Of a DNA stretch of 64,000 bases, positions 26,032 through 33,895 are shown in pieces. Below the pieces are notes generated by a model. The model was not told where the DNA came from, did not search any database, and was given only the letters and a program-made list of their open reading frames with translations. The position numbers and the translations under genes are program-made. Source of the DNA: JANQSP01 sp965237565 (GTDB taxonomy: Bacteria; Bdellovibrionota; Bdellovibrionia; Bdellovibrionales; UBA1609); assembly GCA_965237565.1 (NCBI GenBank), contig OZ250145.1:248001-312000 (forward strand), written 5' to 3'. Each line of letters opens with the position of its first letter. Within the stretch, counting starts at the first letter, position 1.

Positions 26032-27376
26032 AGCCAAATTGCAGTGGATAAAGATTCTCGAATCTGCATTTGCGAAAAAACAAGAATTATGGAAAAAAAA
26101 TCCTTCTACATCCAAGAAAAAAATGATGCAAAAAGTAGAGGCCGATCATTTTCATCACCTCTTAAAGAACGGCTTGCCTTCTGTAAAAGATAGTTTATGG
26201 AAATTCAATCCATTGCAAAATCTTCTCAATCCGCTTTTTCAGCCGGTCTTATCTGTTCCCCCTATTTCCTCTTCTTGTGAATCTTCAAAAGAGGATTTTG
26301 ATGGAAGCTATCTCTCTTTCCCTGAGACGTACCAAATTCATTTTCACAATGGATCTCTCACCTCCTCCTCTGCCTCTTTGAAACTCGCCCCAATGGAATG
26401 GAGTTCATGGCAACAATCTTCTTCAAATTTTCCAACTGACTTTTTGGCAAATCACACAGCTTTTCAAAAAAAAGGCGATGGCTTTTGCCACCTAGCCAAA
26501 GCCTTAACTACCAATGGCTACATTCTGCTTGTCCCAAAGGGGCACAAAGTGGAGCGTCCCGTTCACATTCATTGGTCTTTTGATGAATCTGCTCCCCCCT
26601 ATTCTCTTTGGAATATGAGGAATCTCATTTATTTGGAAAAAAATGCAGAGCTCACCTTGATTGAGACGGCCGATTCCAAAAACTCCATTTTACTCAATCA
26701 AGTTACAGACATAAAAACTGAAAAAGGTTCTTGCCTGAATAGCTTGAATCTGGAACAAACTTCTTTTCCCCTACATCATTTGAAACAAAGCTTTTACGAA
26801 ATGCAAAAAGAATCTCAGTTGAATCGCTTCAGTTTGAATGTAAGTTCGAAGGGCTGGTCAAGAGATTTTGTTGAAATCAATCACTTAGCTGAGGGGACGC
26901 AAAGCACTCTCTTGGGACTTTCCTTGTTAAGGAATACCCATAAAGCAGATCAAAGATTTTTTATCAATCATTTAAAAGGCAACGGCTATTCTAGGCAATT
27001 TTGTCGAACGATTTTAAATGACCAAGCCCAACACATTTTTCATGGAAATATTCACGTAACCCGTCAAGCGACGGGAGTGGATTGTGCCCAGTCAGCAAAA
27101 AATTTTTCTTTGAGTTCTCACACACAATCCTACATTCAACCAGAATTGCAAATCGACTGTGATGAAGTGAAAGCTCAGCATGGAGCAACGATGGGGCATT
27201 TGGATGCGAATGAAATATTTTATTTACAAAGTCGTGGGTTGAGCAAAAAATCTGCCTTTGAAATATTGATATTCGCTTACATAAGGGAAGTGTTGGATCA
27301 GTTCCCTGAAAAAAACCTTACTCAACATTTAGTTAGACAAATTGGAGAAAAAAAGGGTACTTTTCTGCATCTATAG
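26021..27376 (+). CDS. sufD: Fe-S cluster assembly protein SufD
   Basis: About 451 residues, paralogous to SufB, completing the SufBC2D scaffold. The SufD pattern is visible in the second half: VDCAQSAKNFSLSSH, the conserved EVKAQHGATMGHLDANEIFYLQSRG and FAYIREVLDQFP stretches (given as short pieces). The N-terminal 150 residues are poorly conserved, as usual. The ATG at 26021 overlaps the sufC stop by 11 bases and is chosen for that coupling; the same frame is open to an ATG at 25958, which would overlap sufC more deeply. It lies 12 bases upstream of sufS. Confidence 0.93.
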   Translation: MKSEAKLQWIKILESAFAKKQELWKKNPSTSKKKMMQKVEADHFHHLLKNGLPSVKDSLWKFNPLQNLLNPLFQPVLSVPPISSSCESSKEDFDGSYLSFPETYQIHFHNGSLTSSSASLKLAPMEWSSWQQSSSNFPTDFLANHTAFQKKGDGFCHLAKALTTNGYILLVPKGHKVERPVHIHWSFDESAPPYSLWNMRNLIYLEKNAELTLIETADSKNSILLNQVTDIKTEKGSCLNSLNLEQTSFPLHHLKQSFYEMQKESQLNRFSLNVSSKGWSRDFVEINHLAEGTQSTLLGLSLLRNTHKADQRFFINHLKGNGYSRQFCRTILNDQAQHIFHGNIHVTRQATGVDCAQSAKNFSLSSHTQSYIQPELQIDCDEVKAQHGATMGHLDANEIFYLQSRGLSKKSAFEILIFAYIREVLDQFPEKNLTQHLVRQIGEKKGTFLHL

Positions 27377-27388
27377 GAGTTCTTAGCT

Positions 27389-28597
27389 ATGTCAAACATT
27401 CAAAAATATTTTCCACAGGTGGCTCATCTAAAACTTCACAAACAATCTTACCTAGATAATGCAGCTACTACTTTAAAACCCCGATGTGTCATAGAAACTC
27501 TGAAGAAATTTTACGAAGAACAAGTGTCAAATGTACATCGCGGGGATCATTATCTTAGCGACCTCTTAACGCTTCGGTATGAAAATGTTCGTAACCAAGT
27601 GAAAGAATGGATTCAAGCAAAGAAGTCCGAAGAAATTATTTTTACAAAAAGCACAACAGAAGGAATTAATTTTTTGGCTTTTTCCTTGGAAAATTATTTC
27701 CAAGAAGGAGATGAAATTCTACTAACAGAAATGGAGCATCATTCTAATTTACTTCCTTGGCAACGATTAGCAAAAAGAAAAAAATTGAAGATTCAATTCC
27801 TGCCTGTTTCTCCAATAGGAGAACTGGTCCTTGAGGATTTAGACAAGGTCACAAACAAAAAGACCAAGTTTTTTTCTTTCACTTATTATTCCAACGTTTT
27901 GGGAACGAGGAATCCAGTTAAAAAGATTTGTCTTTGGGCAAAAAAGAAAAAAATTCTCACTTTAGTGGACGGAGCCCAAGCAATGACTGCTGAGAAAGTG
28001 AATGTACAAAAAATAGATTGTGATTTCTTTGTTTTTTCAGGGCATAAGTTATTTTGTCCAACAGGCATTGGAGTTCTTTACGCAAAAAAAGAGCAATTTG
28101 AGAAAATGAGACCCTATCAAGTGGGCGGAGGCATGGTAAATGATGTGGATAAGTTTTCAAGTGAATGGGCAGAGCCTCCCCATTGTTTTGAAGCAGGAAC
28201 TCCTCCCATAGAAGGAGTGTTGGCTATGGGATCTGTATTGAATTTTTTGAATGAACAAGATTTTTTTGGGCAATTGAAGGAAAATAAAAATTCTTTGGCA
28301 TCTCAAGCAGAAGATGAATTAAAAAAGATAGAAGGAGTAAAAATTATAGGCCTTTCTCCCACAAAGAAGAATATTTTATCTTTCGTCTTAGAATCAGCCC
28401 ATTGCCGAGACGTGGGACAATTGATTTCTCAAGCGGGAGTAGCCATAAGAAGCGGACACCATTGTTGCTTGCCTTTGATAAAAAAATACCAATTGCCTTC
28501 CGGAACCGTGAGAGCCTCTTTTTCTATTTACAATGACCAAGAAGATGTGAAATTATTAGTGGAGGCTCTTAAAAACGCGAAAGGGATTTTGTCATGA
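27389..28597 (+). CDS. sufS: Cysteine desulfurase SufS
   Basis: A 402-residue pyridoxal-phosphate enzyme that removes sulfur from cysteine for cluster assembly. The PLP lysine is K220 in FSGHKLFCPTGIG, the cofactor-binding HSNLLPW and DGAQAMT motifs are present, and the catalytic cysteine lies in RSGHHCC at 359 (or 360), the short-loop arrangement of group II SufS/CsdA enzymes. Group II desulfurases usually need a SufE or SufU partner, and none is in this operon. A ribosome-binding site (AGGAG) precedes the ATG. The end overlaps nfu by 4 bases. Confidence 0.94.
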   Translation: MSNIQKYFPQVAHLKLHKQSYLDNAATTLKPRCVIETLKKFYEEQVSNVHRGDHYLSDLLTLRYENVRNQVKEWIQAKKSEEIIFTKSTTEGINFLAFSLENYFQEGDEILLTEMEHHSNLLPWQRLAKRKKLKIQFLPVSPIGELVLEDLDKVTNKKTKFFSFTYYSNVLGTRNPVKKICLWAKKKKILTLVDGAQAMTAEKVNVQKIDCDFFVFSGHKLFCPTGIGVLYAKKEQFEKMRPYQVGGGMVNDVDKFSSEWAEPPHCFEAGTPPIEGVLAMGSVLNFLNEQDFFGQLKENKNSLASQAEDELKKIEGVKIIGLSPTKKNILSFVLESAHCRDVGQLISQAGVAIRSGHHCCLPLIKKYQLPSGTVRASFSIYNDQEDVKLLVEALKNAKGILS

Positions 28598-29181
28598 ATA
28601 TAGATGCAAAAGATGTTTTGATTCGTATGTTGGCTACCCCCAATCCGTATGCTTTCAAGTTTGTTTTGAATGTACCCTTAAAAAATGAAGGCCGAGCTTC
28701 CTTTTATAGCAAGCAAGAAGTGGAGGGGCTTCCCCTTTTGCACTCTCTTTTTGACGTAAAAGGTGTGAAACAAATATTTGTCTTTCAAAATCAATTAACT
28801 GTCTCCCACGACGGCACTCTGAATGAAGAAGAGTTAGAAAAACAAGTCACAAGCATCATCGGAACTCGCATTGTGGTTCACGATCCAGATTTCAAAAGCC
28901 TTGAAGAACAGAAAACAAATACCACAAGCAAAAAGAGACAAGAAAATCTTTCCCCAGAGCTAATCAAGATAGAACAAATTCTCGATCGTACCATCCGTCC
29001 TGGCTTGCGAGCAGATGGAGGAGACCTGGAAGTGATTTCTTTTAAAGGAGATGAAATAAGAGTGTCTTACCAAGGAGCTTGTGGAGGTTGTCCCAGTGCA
29101 ATGATGGGGACTTTGGAGGCAATTGAGGGCATTTTGAGGCATGAAATGGAACATGACACTTTGAAAATCATTCCCGTTTAG
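28594..29181 (+). CDS. Nfu-type Fe-S cluster carrier (Nfu N-domain plus NifU C-domain)
   Basis: A 195-residue protein with the two-domain layout of mitochondrial/bacterial Nfu1. The N-terminal domain (MLATPNPYAFKFVLN, SLFDVKGVKQIFVFQN) is joined by a Lys/Thr-rich linker to the NifU C-terminal domain (IRPGLRADGGDLEVIS) with the cluster-binding CGGC motif (GACGGCPSA). It would carry clusters from SufBCD to target proteins. It is translationally coupled to sufS by an ATGA overlap and closes the suf operon. It converges with the next gene, 30 bases apart. Confidence 0.92.
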   Translation: MNIDAKDVLIRMLATPNPYAFKFVLNVPLKNEGRASFYSKQEVEGLPLLHSLFDVKGVKQIFVFQNQLTVSHDGTLNEEELEKQVTSIIGTRIVVHDPDFKSLEEQKTNTTSKKRQENLSPELIKIEQILDRTIRPGLRADGGDLEVISFKGDEIRVSYQGACGGCPSAMMGTLEAIEGILRHEMEHDTLKIIPV

Positions 29182-29211
29182 TATTGGCTTGCTTGTTGTA
29201 GTTTGTTTTTC

Positions 29212-30417
29212 TCAATCCGAAATTTCAATAGAAGCAAAACCAGAACCCAATTTTTGAAAGTTGGTCAGTTGACCTTGGTAAACTCTTGCTGCTAATTTCT
29301 GCACTTGGTCTTTAAACACATAGGCTCGAATATCGTACTTCCATTTTTTTCCCTGAGAATCTATAAAAGTAGAAGGAGGGACTGCCTTTTGATAAATCCC
29401 AGATTCTTCTATCAATCGCTCAAACATTGTCCGAGTAATTCCTTTCCCACGATAGACTGACTTTCCCCCATACCCTTTAGCTGGTTTGAAAAAAAAATCT
29501 TTCCTCTTCGCCCATAACTCAGCGGGAGATAAAGATTGAATCGGCGCTGTGAAGGGAAGACTTTCGTGAAGCACGAATTGGTCTTCTTTTTTTAATTGCA
29601 ATTGATTTAAAAAAAATTCAGAAGACCATTCACAGAGCCGTGTTTTATCTGCCAGAAGGAGATACTCCTTGGGGTGAGGAGAGATACAACATGTTTGATT
29701 CAAAAAAGCTGAACGAATACTCGGATATTTCTCGAAGTAAAAATCAGTGCTACGGTTGTAAATCATTGATACCTTTTGCCCCTTGTTGTCTAACAACTCC
29801 CCTGCCAAATTGAGTTGTAAATCTTTGATCTCATGCAAAGAGCAAGGCCATTTCCAACGATTCAAAAGGTCTCGATACATGAGAAATTCCACATACATTT
29901 TTTGTTTCTGCACAGCCTCATCCACAATGAGAACATTGGAAGGATTTTGTTCTTGTCCTGAAAAATCCTTCCACTCGCTCTGAAATGACTGTTGTAAATA
30001 GGATAAAGCATTGGGGTTTTTCCCATGCACACAATCCGTCAGTTGCGAGAACAGGTATCCTGAAGAGCCAACATTTACCTCAATCAACTGTATTTTTTGA
30101 TTTTGATCCAAATGAAAATCATAAGACATCAAAACAGAAGTATGAGGCACAAAAAGTTTTCGATAAGCCGTCTGATCGGTTTTAATGAGATCAGCATAAA
30201 ATTTCAGACGAGTCATTTTGTAAATGATGGAAACAATTTGATCGATTTGTTTTTGAGCAGAACGCAAAAGAGGAATTTTTTCAGGGAAGAAAGGGAAAGA
30301 GTTCTCAACCAAAGACAAAGAAGAGGGATACTTTGTGTTCAGTAAGTGTTTGCATTCTTGATAAAAAAGTTTATTCTCTCTCAAATTGAACGAACCAAAG
30401 GGCTGTTTATCAAACAT
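29212..30417 (-). CDS. Unrecognised protein with ATP-grasp-like C-terminal region
   Basis: A 401-residue, apparently soluble protein without a signal peptide. The second half resembles ATP-grasp enzymes: LLLADKTRLCEW, DFFFKPAKGYGGKSVYRGKG (a Gly-rich nucleotide loop with two Lys), and the terminal KWKYDIRAYVFKD followed by ARVYQGQLTNF and GSGFAS. The first half contains IQLIEVNVGSSGYLFS, which recalls the substrate/metal region of circularly permuted ATP-grasp proteins of the glutathionylspermidine-synthase type. If correct, it would join an amine to a carboxylate at the cost of ATP; the substrate is unknown. The gene stands alone, divergent from exonuclease III. The family call is an inference from motif patterns. 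Confidence 0.6.
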   Translation of the reverse strand: MFDKQPFGSFNLRENKLFYQECKHLLNTKYPSSLSLVENSFPFFPEKIPLLRSAQKQIDQIVSIIYKMTRLKFYADLIKTDQTAYRKLFVPHTSVLMSYDFHLDQNQKIQLIEVNVGSSGYLFSQLTDCVHGKNPNALSYLQQSFQSEWKDFSGQEQNPSNVLIVDEAVQKQKMYVEFLMYRDLLNRWKWPCSLHEIKDLQLNLAGELLDNKGQKVSMIYNRSTDFYFEKYPSIRSAFLNQTCCISPHPKEYLLLADKTRLCEWSSEFFLNQLQLKKEDQFVLHESLPFTAPIQSLSPAELWAKRKDFFFKPAKGYGGKSVYRGKGITRTMFERLIEESGIYQKAVPPSTFIDSQGKKWKYDIRAYVFKDQVQKLAARVYQGQLTNFQKLGSGFASIEISD

Positions 30418-30563
30418 TTCATTCAGGCATTTGAAACCTTATCAAAAAAAGATGGAAATGAGAAGAATATCTATCCTTGTCTGATTTTCTTATTTCATTT
30501 CACGAGCAACTATTATAAGAAATACTTAGATCCTTTTACAAAATACTCAGGTCTTTTTAAAAA

Positions 30564-31325
30564 ATGAAGCTGATTTCTTGGAACGTCAACGGTATTAGAG
30601 CTTGCAATCAAAAAGGTTTGGGCCTTTTTGTGAAAAAAGAAAAGCCCGATATTTTATGCCTCCAAGAAACCAAAGCCCACCCTGAGGACTTGGATGACGA
30701 TCTCAAAAATTTGATGAAAAAAAGCTCTCACTGGTCTTTTGCCGATAAAAAAGGCTATTCAGGAACCGCTACTTTTCTTAAAAAACCAGTGATTCATGTT
30801 CATCATGGCATTGGATTAAAAAAATTTGATTACGAAGGCCGATTTATTGTGACTGACCATGAGAATTTTCTACTCTTTAATGTCTATTTTCCCAATGGCT
30901 CACAAAGAGAGGAAAGGCATTTGTTCAAACAAGATTTTTTAAAACGCTTCTTAGCTTACTTGAAACGAACAATTAAAAAAGGCAGAGAAATCATTGTAGC
31001 AGGAGACTACAACACGGCTTATTTAAATGAAGACGTTTTTGATTCTGTCCAATTAAAAAATACCAGTGGATTTCTTGCAGAAGAAAGACAGTGGTTTCGT
31101 GAATTTTTGTCGGCTGGATTCATAGACTGCTACAGGCATTTTTATCCAGATAAAAAAAATGTTTACACTTGGTGGTCCTATCGTGAAAATGCGAGAAAAA
31201 ACAACAGAGGTTGGAGAATCGATCATATTTGTATCACAAAAGGTTTAATCAAAAAATTGAAAGCTGTTGATATTTTATTCAAACAACAGGGCTCGGATCA
31301 CTGCCCCGTCATGATTCAAATATGA
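30564..31325 (+). CDS. xth: Exodeoxyribonuclease III
   Basis: A 253-residue AP endonuclease/3'-exonuclease of the ExoIII/APE1 family used in base-excision repair. The motifs are MKLISWNVNGIRA at the N-terminus, LCLQETKA with the metal-binding Glu, GYSGTA, the AGDYNTAY catalytic Asp/Asn region, WRIDHICIT and the closing GSDHCPVMIQI with the catalytic His. The length is standard. The ATG at 30564 begins exactly at the family N-terminus. Confidence 0.95.
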   Translation: MKLISWNVNGIRACNQKGLGLFVKKEKPDILCLQETKAHPEDLDDDLKNLMKKSSHWSFADKKGYSGTATFLKKPVIHVHHGIGLKKFDYEGRFIVTDHENFLLFNVYFPNGSQREERHLFKQDFLKRFLAYLKRTIKKGREIIVAGDYNTAYLNEDVFDSVQLKNTSGFLAEERQWFREFLSAGFIDCYRHFYPDKKNVYTWWSYRENARKNNRGWRIDHICITKGLIKKLKAVDILFKQQGSDHCPVMIQI

Positions 31326-31473
31326 ATGGGAAGAAAAAGAAGAGTCTTGATTCTTTTTGAAAATGATATATAAGAATTTATTTTCTAATGCTTTCAGTTC
31401 AAGTGATATCCTTCGAATACAGTGAAGGTTCAAAATTTGGAAAAACGAAGATCTATAATCTGGAGAAACACGA

Positions 31474-32700
31474 GTGATAAAAACAAAACAATTGGTAATT
31501 AAAAAATTTGGCGGAACTTCCTTAGCTTCTATCAAACGTATTGAAGCTGTCGCTGACCGAATTGTAGCAGATAGGAAGAAAGGACAAAAACCAGTAATTG
31601 TTGTCTCGGCAATGGCTGGTGAGACGGATAGGTTGGCTCGTCTGGGAAATCAGATAGGTCCTGTTCAAAAAGGCTCTGCTTACGATACACTTCTAGCCTC
31701 CGGAGAACAGGTAAGCCTCGGTTTGATGGCCTTGGCTCTTGAAAAAAGACAGATAAAAGCCGTTCCTTTACTCGCCCACCAAATAAGAATCAAAACCAAT
31801 TCTATTTTTTCCAGAGCTCGCATCCGTGAAATTAACACCAAAAAAATAAAAAAATATCTTGCAGAGAATCAAGTTCCCGTCGTAGCAGGATTCCAAGGTG
31901 TGACAAAGCAAAACGCGATCACCACGCTGGGAAAAGGAGGAAGTGACATAACCGCACTAGCTTTGACCGTGGCACTTAAACAAAACTATTGTGAAATTTT
32001 TACGGATGTTCCTAAAATCTTTACAGCTGACCCGAACCTGCTCTCAAAACCAGCACAAATTTCCAAACTCAGCTATGAAGAAATGATGGAAATGTCATCT
32101 TTGGGCAGTCGTATTTTGCACTGTCGCTCCGTTGAAATGGCTGCTAAATATAATGTTAGAATCCACGTACGCTCCACATTTGAGAATGGAGAAGGAACTT
32201 GGATTGTTCCAAAGGAGGAATTAATGGAAGCTCCAATTGTTTCGGCGGTCACTCATGACCCCAAAACGGCTGTTATAACAATGTTCCCCATCCCTAAAGG
32301 AACTGCCTTTATCGCAAAGCTCTTCAAGGCACTAGCGAAAAAATTAATTTCCGTTGACGTAATTTCACAAAGTTATCACCCAGCTGGACAAAGATTGGCC
32401 TTTTCCGTCGCAGACGGAGATCTTCCAGAAGTCAAAGACATTATCTACAAAATGATAGACAAAAAAAATATCTCTATCATCACAAATGTTGCAAAACTTT
32501 CCATTGTGGGCGTGGGAATGGCCAACCATCCAGGGGTAGCTGCACGATTTTTCAGTGTAATGAAACAAAAAGGTATGGATTTGCACCTAGTCACCACGTC
32601 AGAAATTAAGATCAGTGCAATCATTGATAAAAAATATCTATCTCAAACAGCAAAAGCTCTGCACAAAGAGTTTAAATTGGACAAAGCTCATGCCATTTGA
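31474..32700 (+). CDS. lysC: Aspartokinase
   Basis: A 408-residue kinase that phosphorylates aspartate, the first step towards lysine, threonine, methionine and diaminopimelate. The N-terminal KKFGGTSLAS, the VVVSAMAGETDRL block, TTLGKGGSDITA and the EIFTDVPKIFTADP segment mark the catalytic domain. Two ACT domains follow after about residue 260 (VVGVGMANHPGVAARF-like sequence is visible as SIVGVGMANHPG), so feedback by lysine and/or threonine is expected. The start is GTG with GGAG 8 bases upstream. It overlaps lysA by 11 bases, forming a lysine operon. Confidence 0.95.
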   Translation: MIKTKQLVIKKFGGTSLASIKRIEAVADRIVADRKKGQKPVIVVSAMAGETDRLARLGNQIGPVQKGSAYDTLLASGEQVSLGLMALALEKRQIKAVPLLAHQIRIKTNSIFSRARIREINTKKIKKYLAENQVPVVAGFQGVTKQNAITTLGKGGSDITALALTVALKQNYCEIFTDVPKIFTADPNLLSKPAQISKLSYEEMMEMSSLGSRILHCRSVEMAAKYNVRIHVRSTFENGEGTWIVPKEELMEAPIVSAVTHDPKTAVITMFPIPKGTAFIAKLFKALAKKLISVDVISQSYHPAGQRLAFSVADGDLPEVKDIIYKMIDKKNISIITNVAKLSIVGVGMANHPGVAARFFSVMKQKGMDLHLVTTSEIKISAIIDKKYLSQTAKALHKEFKLDKAHAI

Positions 32701-33895
32701 ATACCAAAACAATCATTTGTATTTAGTCCATAAGGAGCACCGTCTCAATTTACTTTCTCTAGCTGAGAAATTAAAAAAACCAGCTTATGTATATGATTTA
32801 GATGGACTGATTGACCGATTAAAATTTTTCAAAAAAAAAATTCAGCCTGCTCACACACACTACGCAATCAAAGCCAACTCTCATCCTAAGATATTAAAAG
32901 CTTTATGTAAGGAAAATATCGGAGTCGATATTGTGTCGGGAGGAGAATTGAAAATTGTTTTGCAAGCTGGATTTCGTGGCAAAGATATTATGTTCTCCGG
33001 AGTGGGCAAAACCAGCAAAGAAATCACAGAAGCCCTGAAGGCTGATATTTTGCAATTCAATGTGGAGAGTATATCGGAGTTAAAACAAATTGCAAAAATT
33101 GCCAAAGATCTGTGTCGAAAAGCTAAGGTGGCCTTTCGCATAAATCCCAATATTGATTTGGACACACATTCTTATATTAAAACTTCTTTGCGAGAACATA
33201 AATTTGGAATGGGTGAAGAAAGCCTTCCCGAGCTAAAAGAAATTGTTCATCAACATTCTTCTCAATTATTGCTTCACGGACTCACTATGCATCTTGGTTC
33301 TCAAATTTTTGACTTAACCCCTATAAAGTCTGGCATCGAAAAAATGCTATCCATTTATGAGGAGTTGCAAAAGGAATTTGATTTAAAAACCCTAGATATA
33401 GGTGGAGGTTTGGGAATCAATTACAAGAGCATGAACTACGATGGAGATATAAAAATCATTGAAGAGTATGGAGCTCATTTAAAGAAGATCTGTAGAAATT
33501 TTCGCGGAACTTTACTGACAGAACCGGGCCGAATCATCGTGGGGCGTTTTGCCTGTCTGATTACACAGATACAATATTTAAAAAGCAACCCTCATAAAAA
33601 TTTTGTCATCTTGGACACAGGAATGCACCACTTGATCCGTCCATCCCTTTATCAATCTTATCACCGCATTTTACCTATTGTAAAAAGAGCAGGAAAAGAA
33701 AAAACATACGACGTGGTTGGCCCCATCTGTGAGTCCTCAGATGTTTTGGGAGAAAAACGTAATTTTGGCCCATTGAGGGAAAAAGATTTTATGGCCATTT
33801 TGGACGCAGGAGCTTATGGCTCAGTCATGGCTAGCACTTACAATGCCATGGAACTCCCAGAAGAAATCATTATTTCTGTCGGTCATCAAGCATAG
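32690..33895 (+). CDS. lysA: Diaminopimelate decarboxylase
   Basis: About 401 residues from the ATG at 32690, which overlaps the lysC stop by 11 bases; the frame is open upstream but that part lies inside lysC. It is a fold-III PLP enzyme that turns meso-diaminopimelate into lysine. Motifs include YAIKANSHP with the PLP lysine near 61, the HLGSQI segment, GGGLGINY, EPGRIIVG and GPICESSD with the active-site cysteine. The N-terminal YVYDLDGL is typical. Pairing with lysC suggests coordinated control of the lysine branch. The 3' end overlaps the convergent gene by 26 bases. Confidence 0.94.
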   Translation: MPFEYQNNHLYLVHKEHRLNLLSLAEKLKKPAYVYDLDGLIDRLKFFKKKIQPAHTHYAIKANSHPKILKALCKENIGVDIVSGGELKIVLQAGFRGKDIMFSGVGKTSKEITEALKADILQFNVESISELKQIAKIAKDLCRKAKVAFRINPNIDLDTHSYIKTSLREHKFGMGEESLPELKEIVHQHSSQLLLHGLTMHLGSQIFDLTPIKSGIEKMLSIYEELQKEFDLKTLDIGGGLGINYKSMNYDGDIKIIEEYGAHLKKICRNFRGTLLTEPGRIIVGRFACLITQIQYLKSNPHKNFVILDTGMHHLIRPSLYQSYHRILPIVKRAGKEKTYDVVGPICESSDVLGEKRNFGPLREKDFMAILDAGAYGSVMASTYNAMELPEEIIISVGHQA

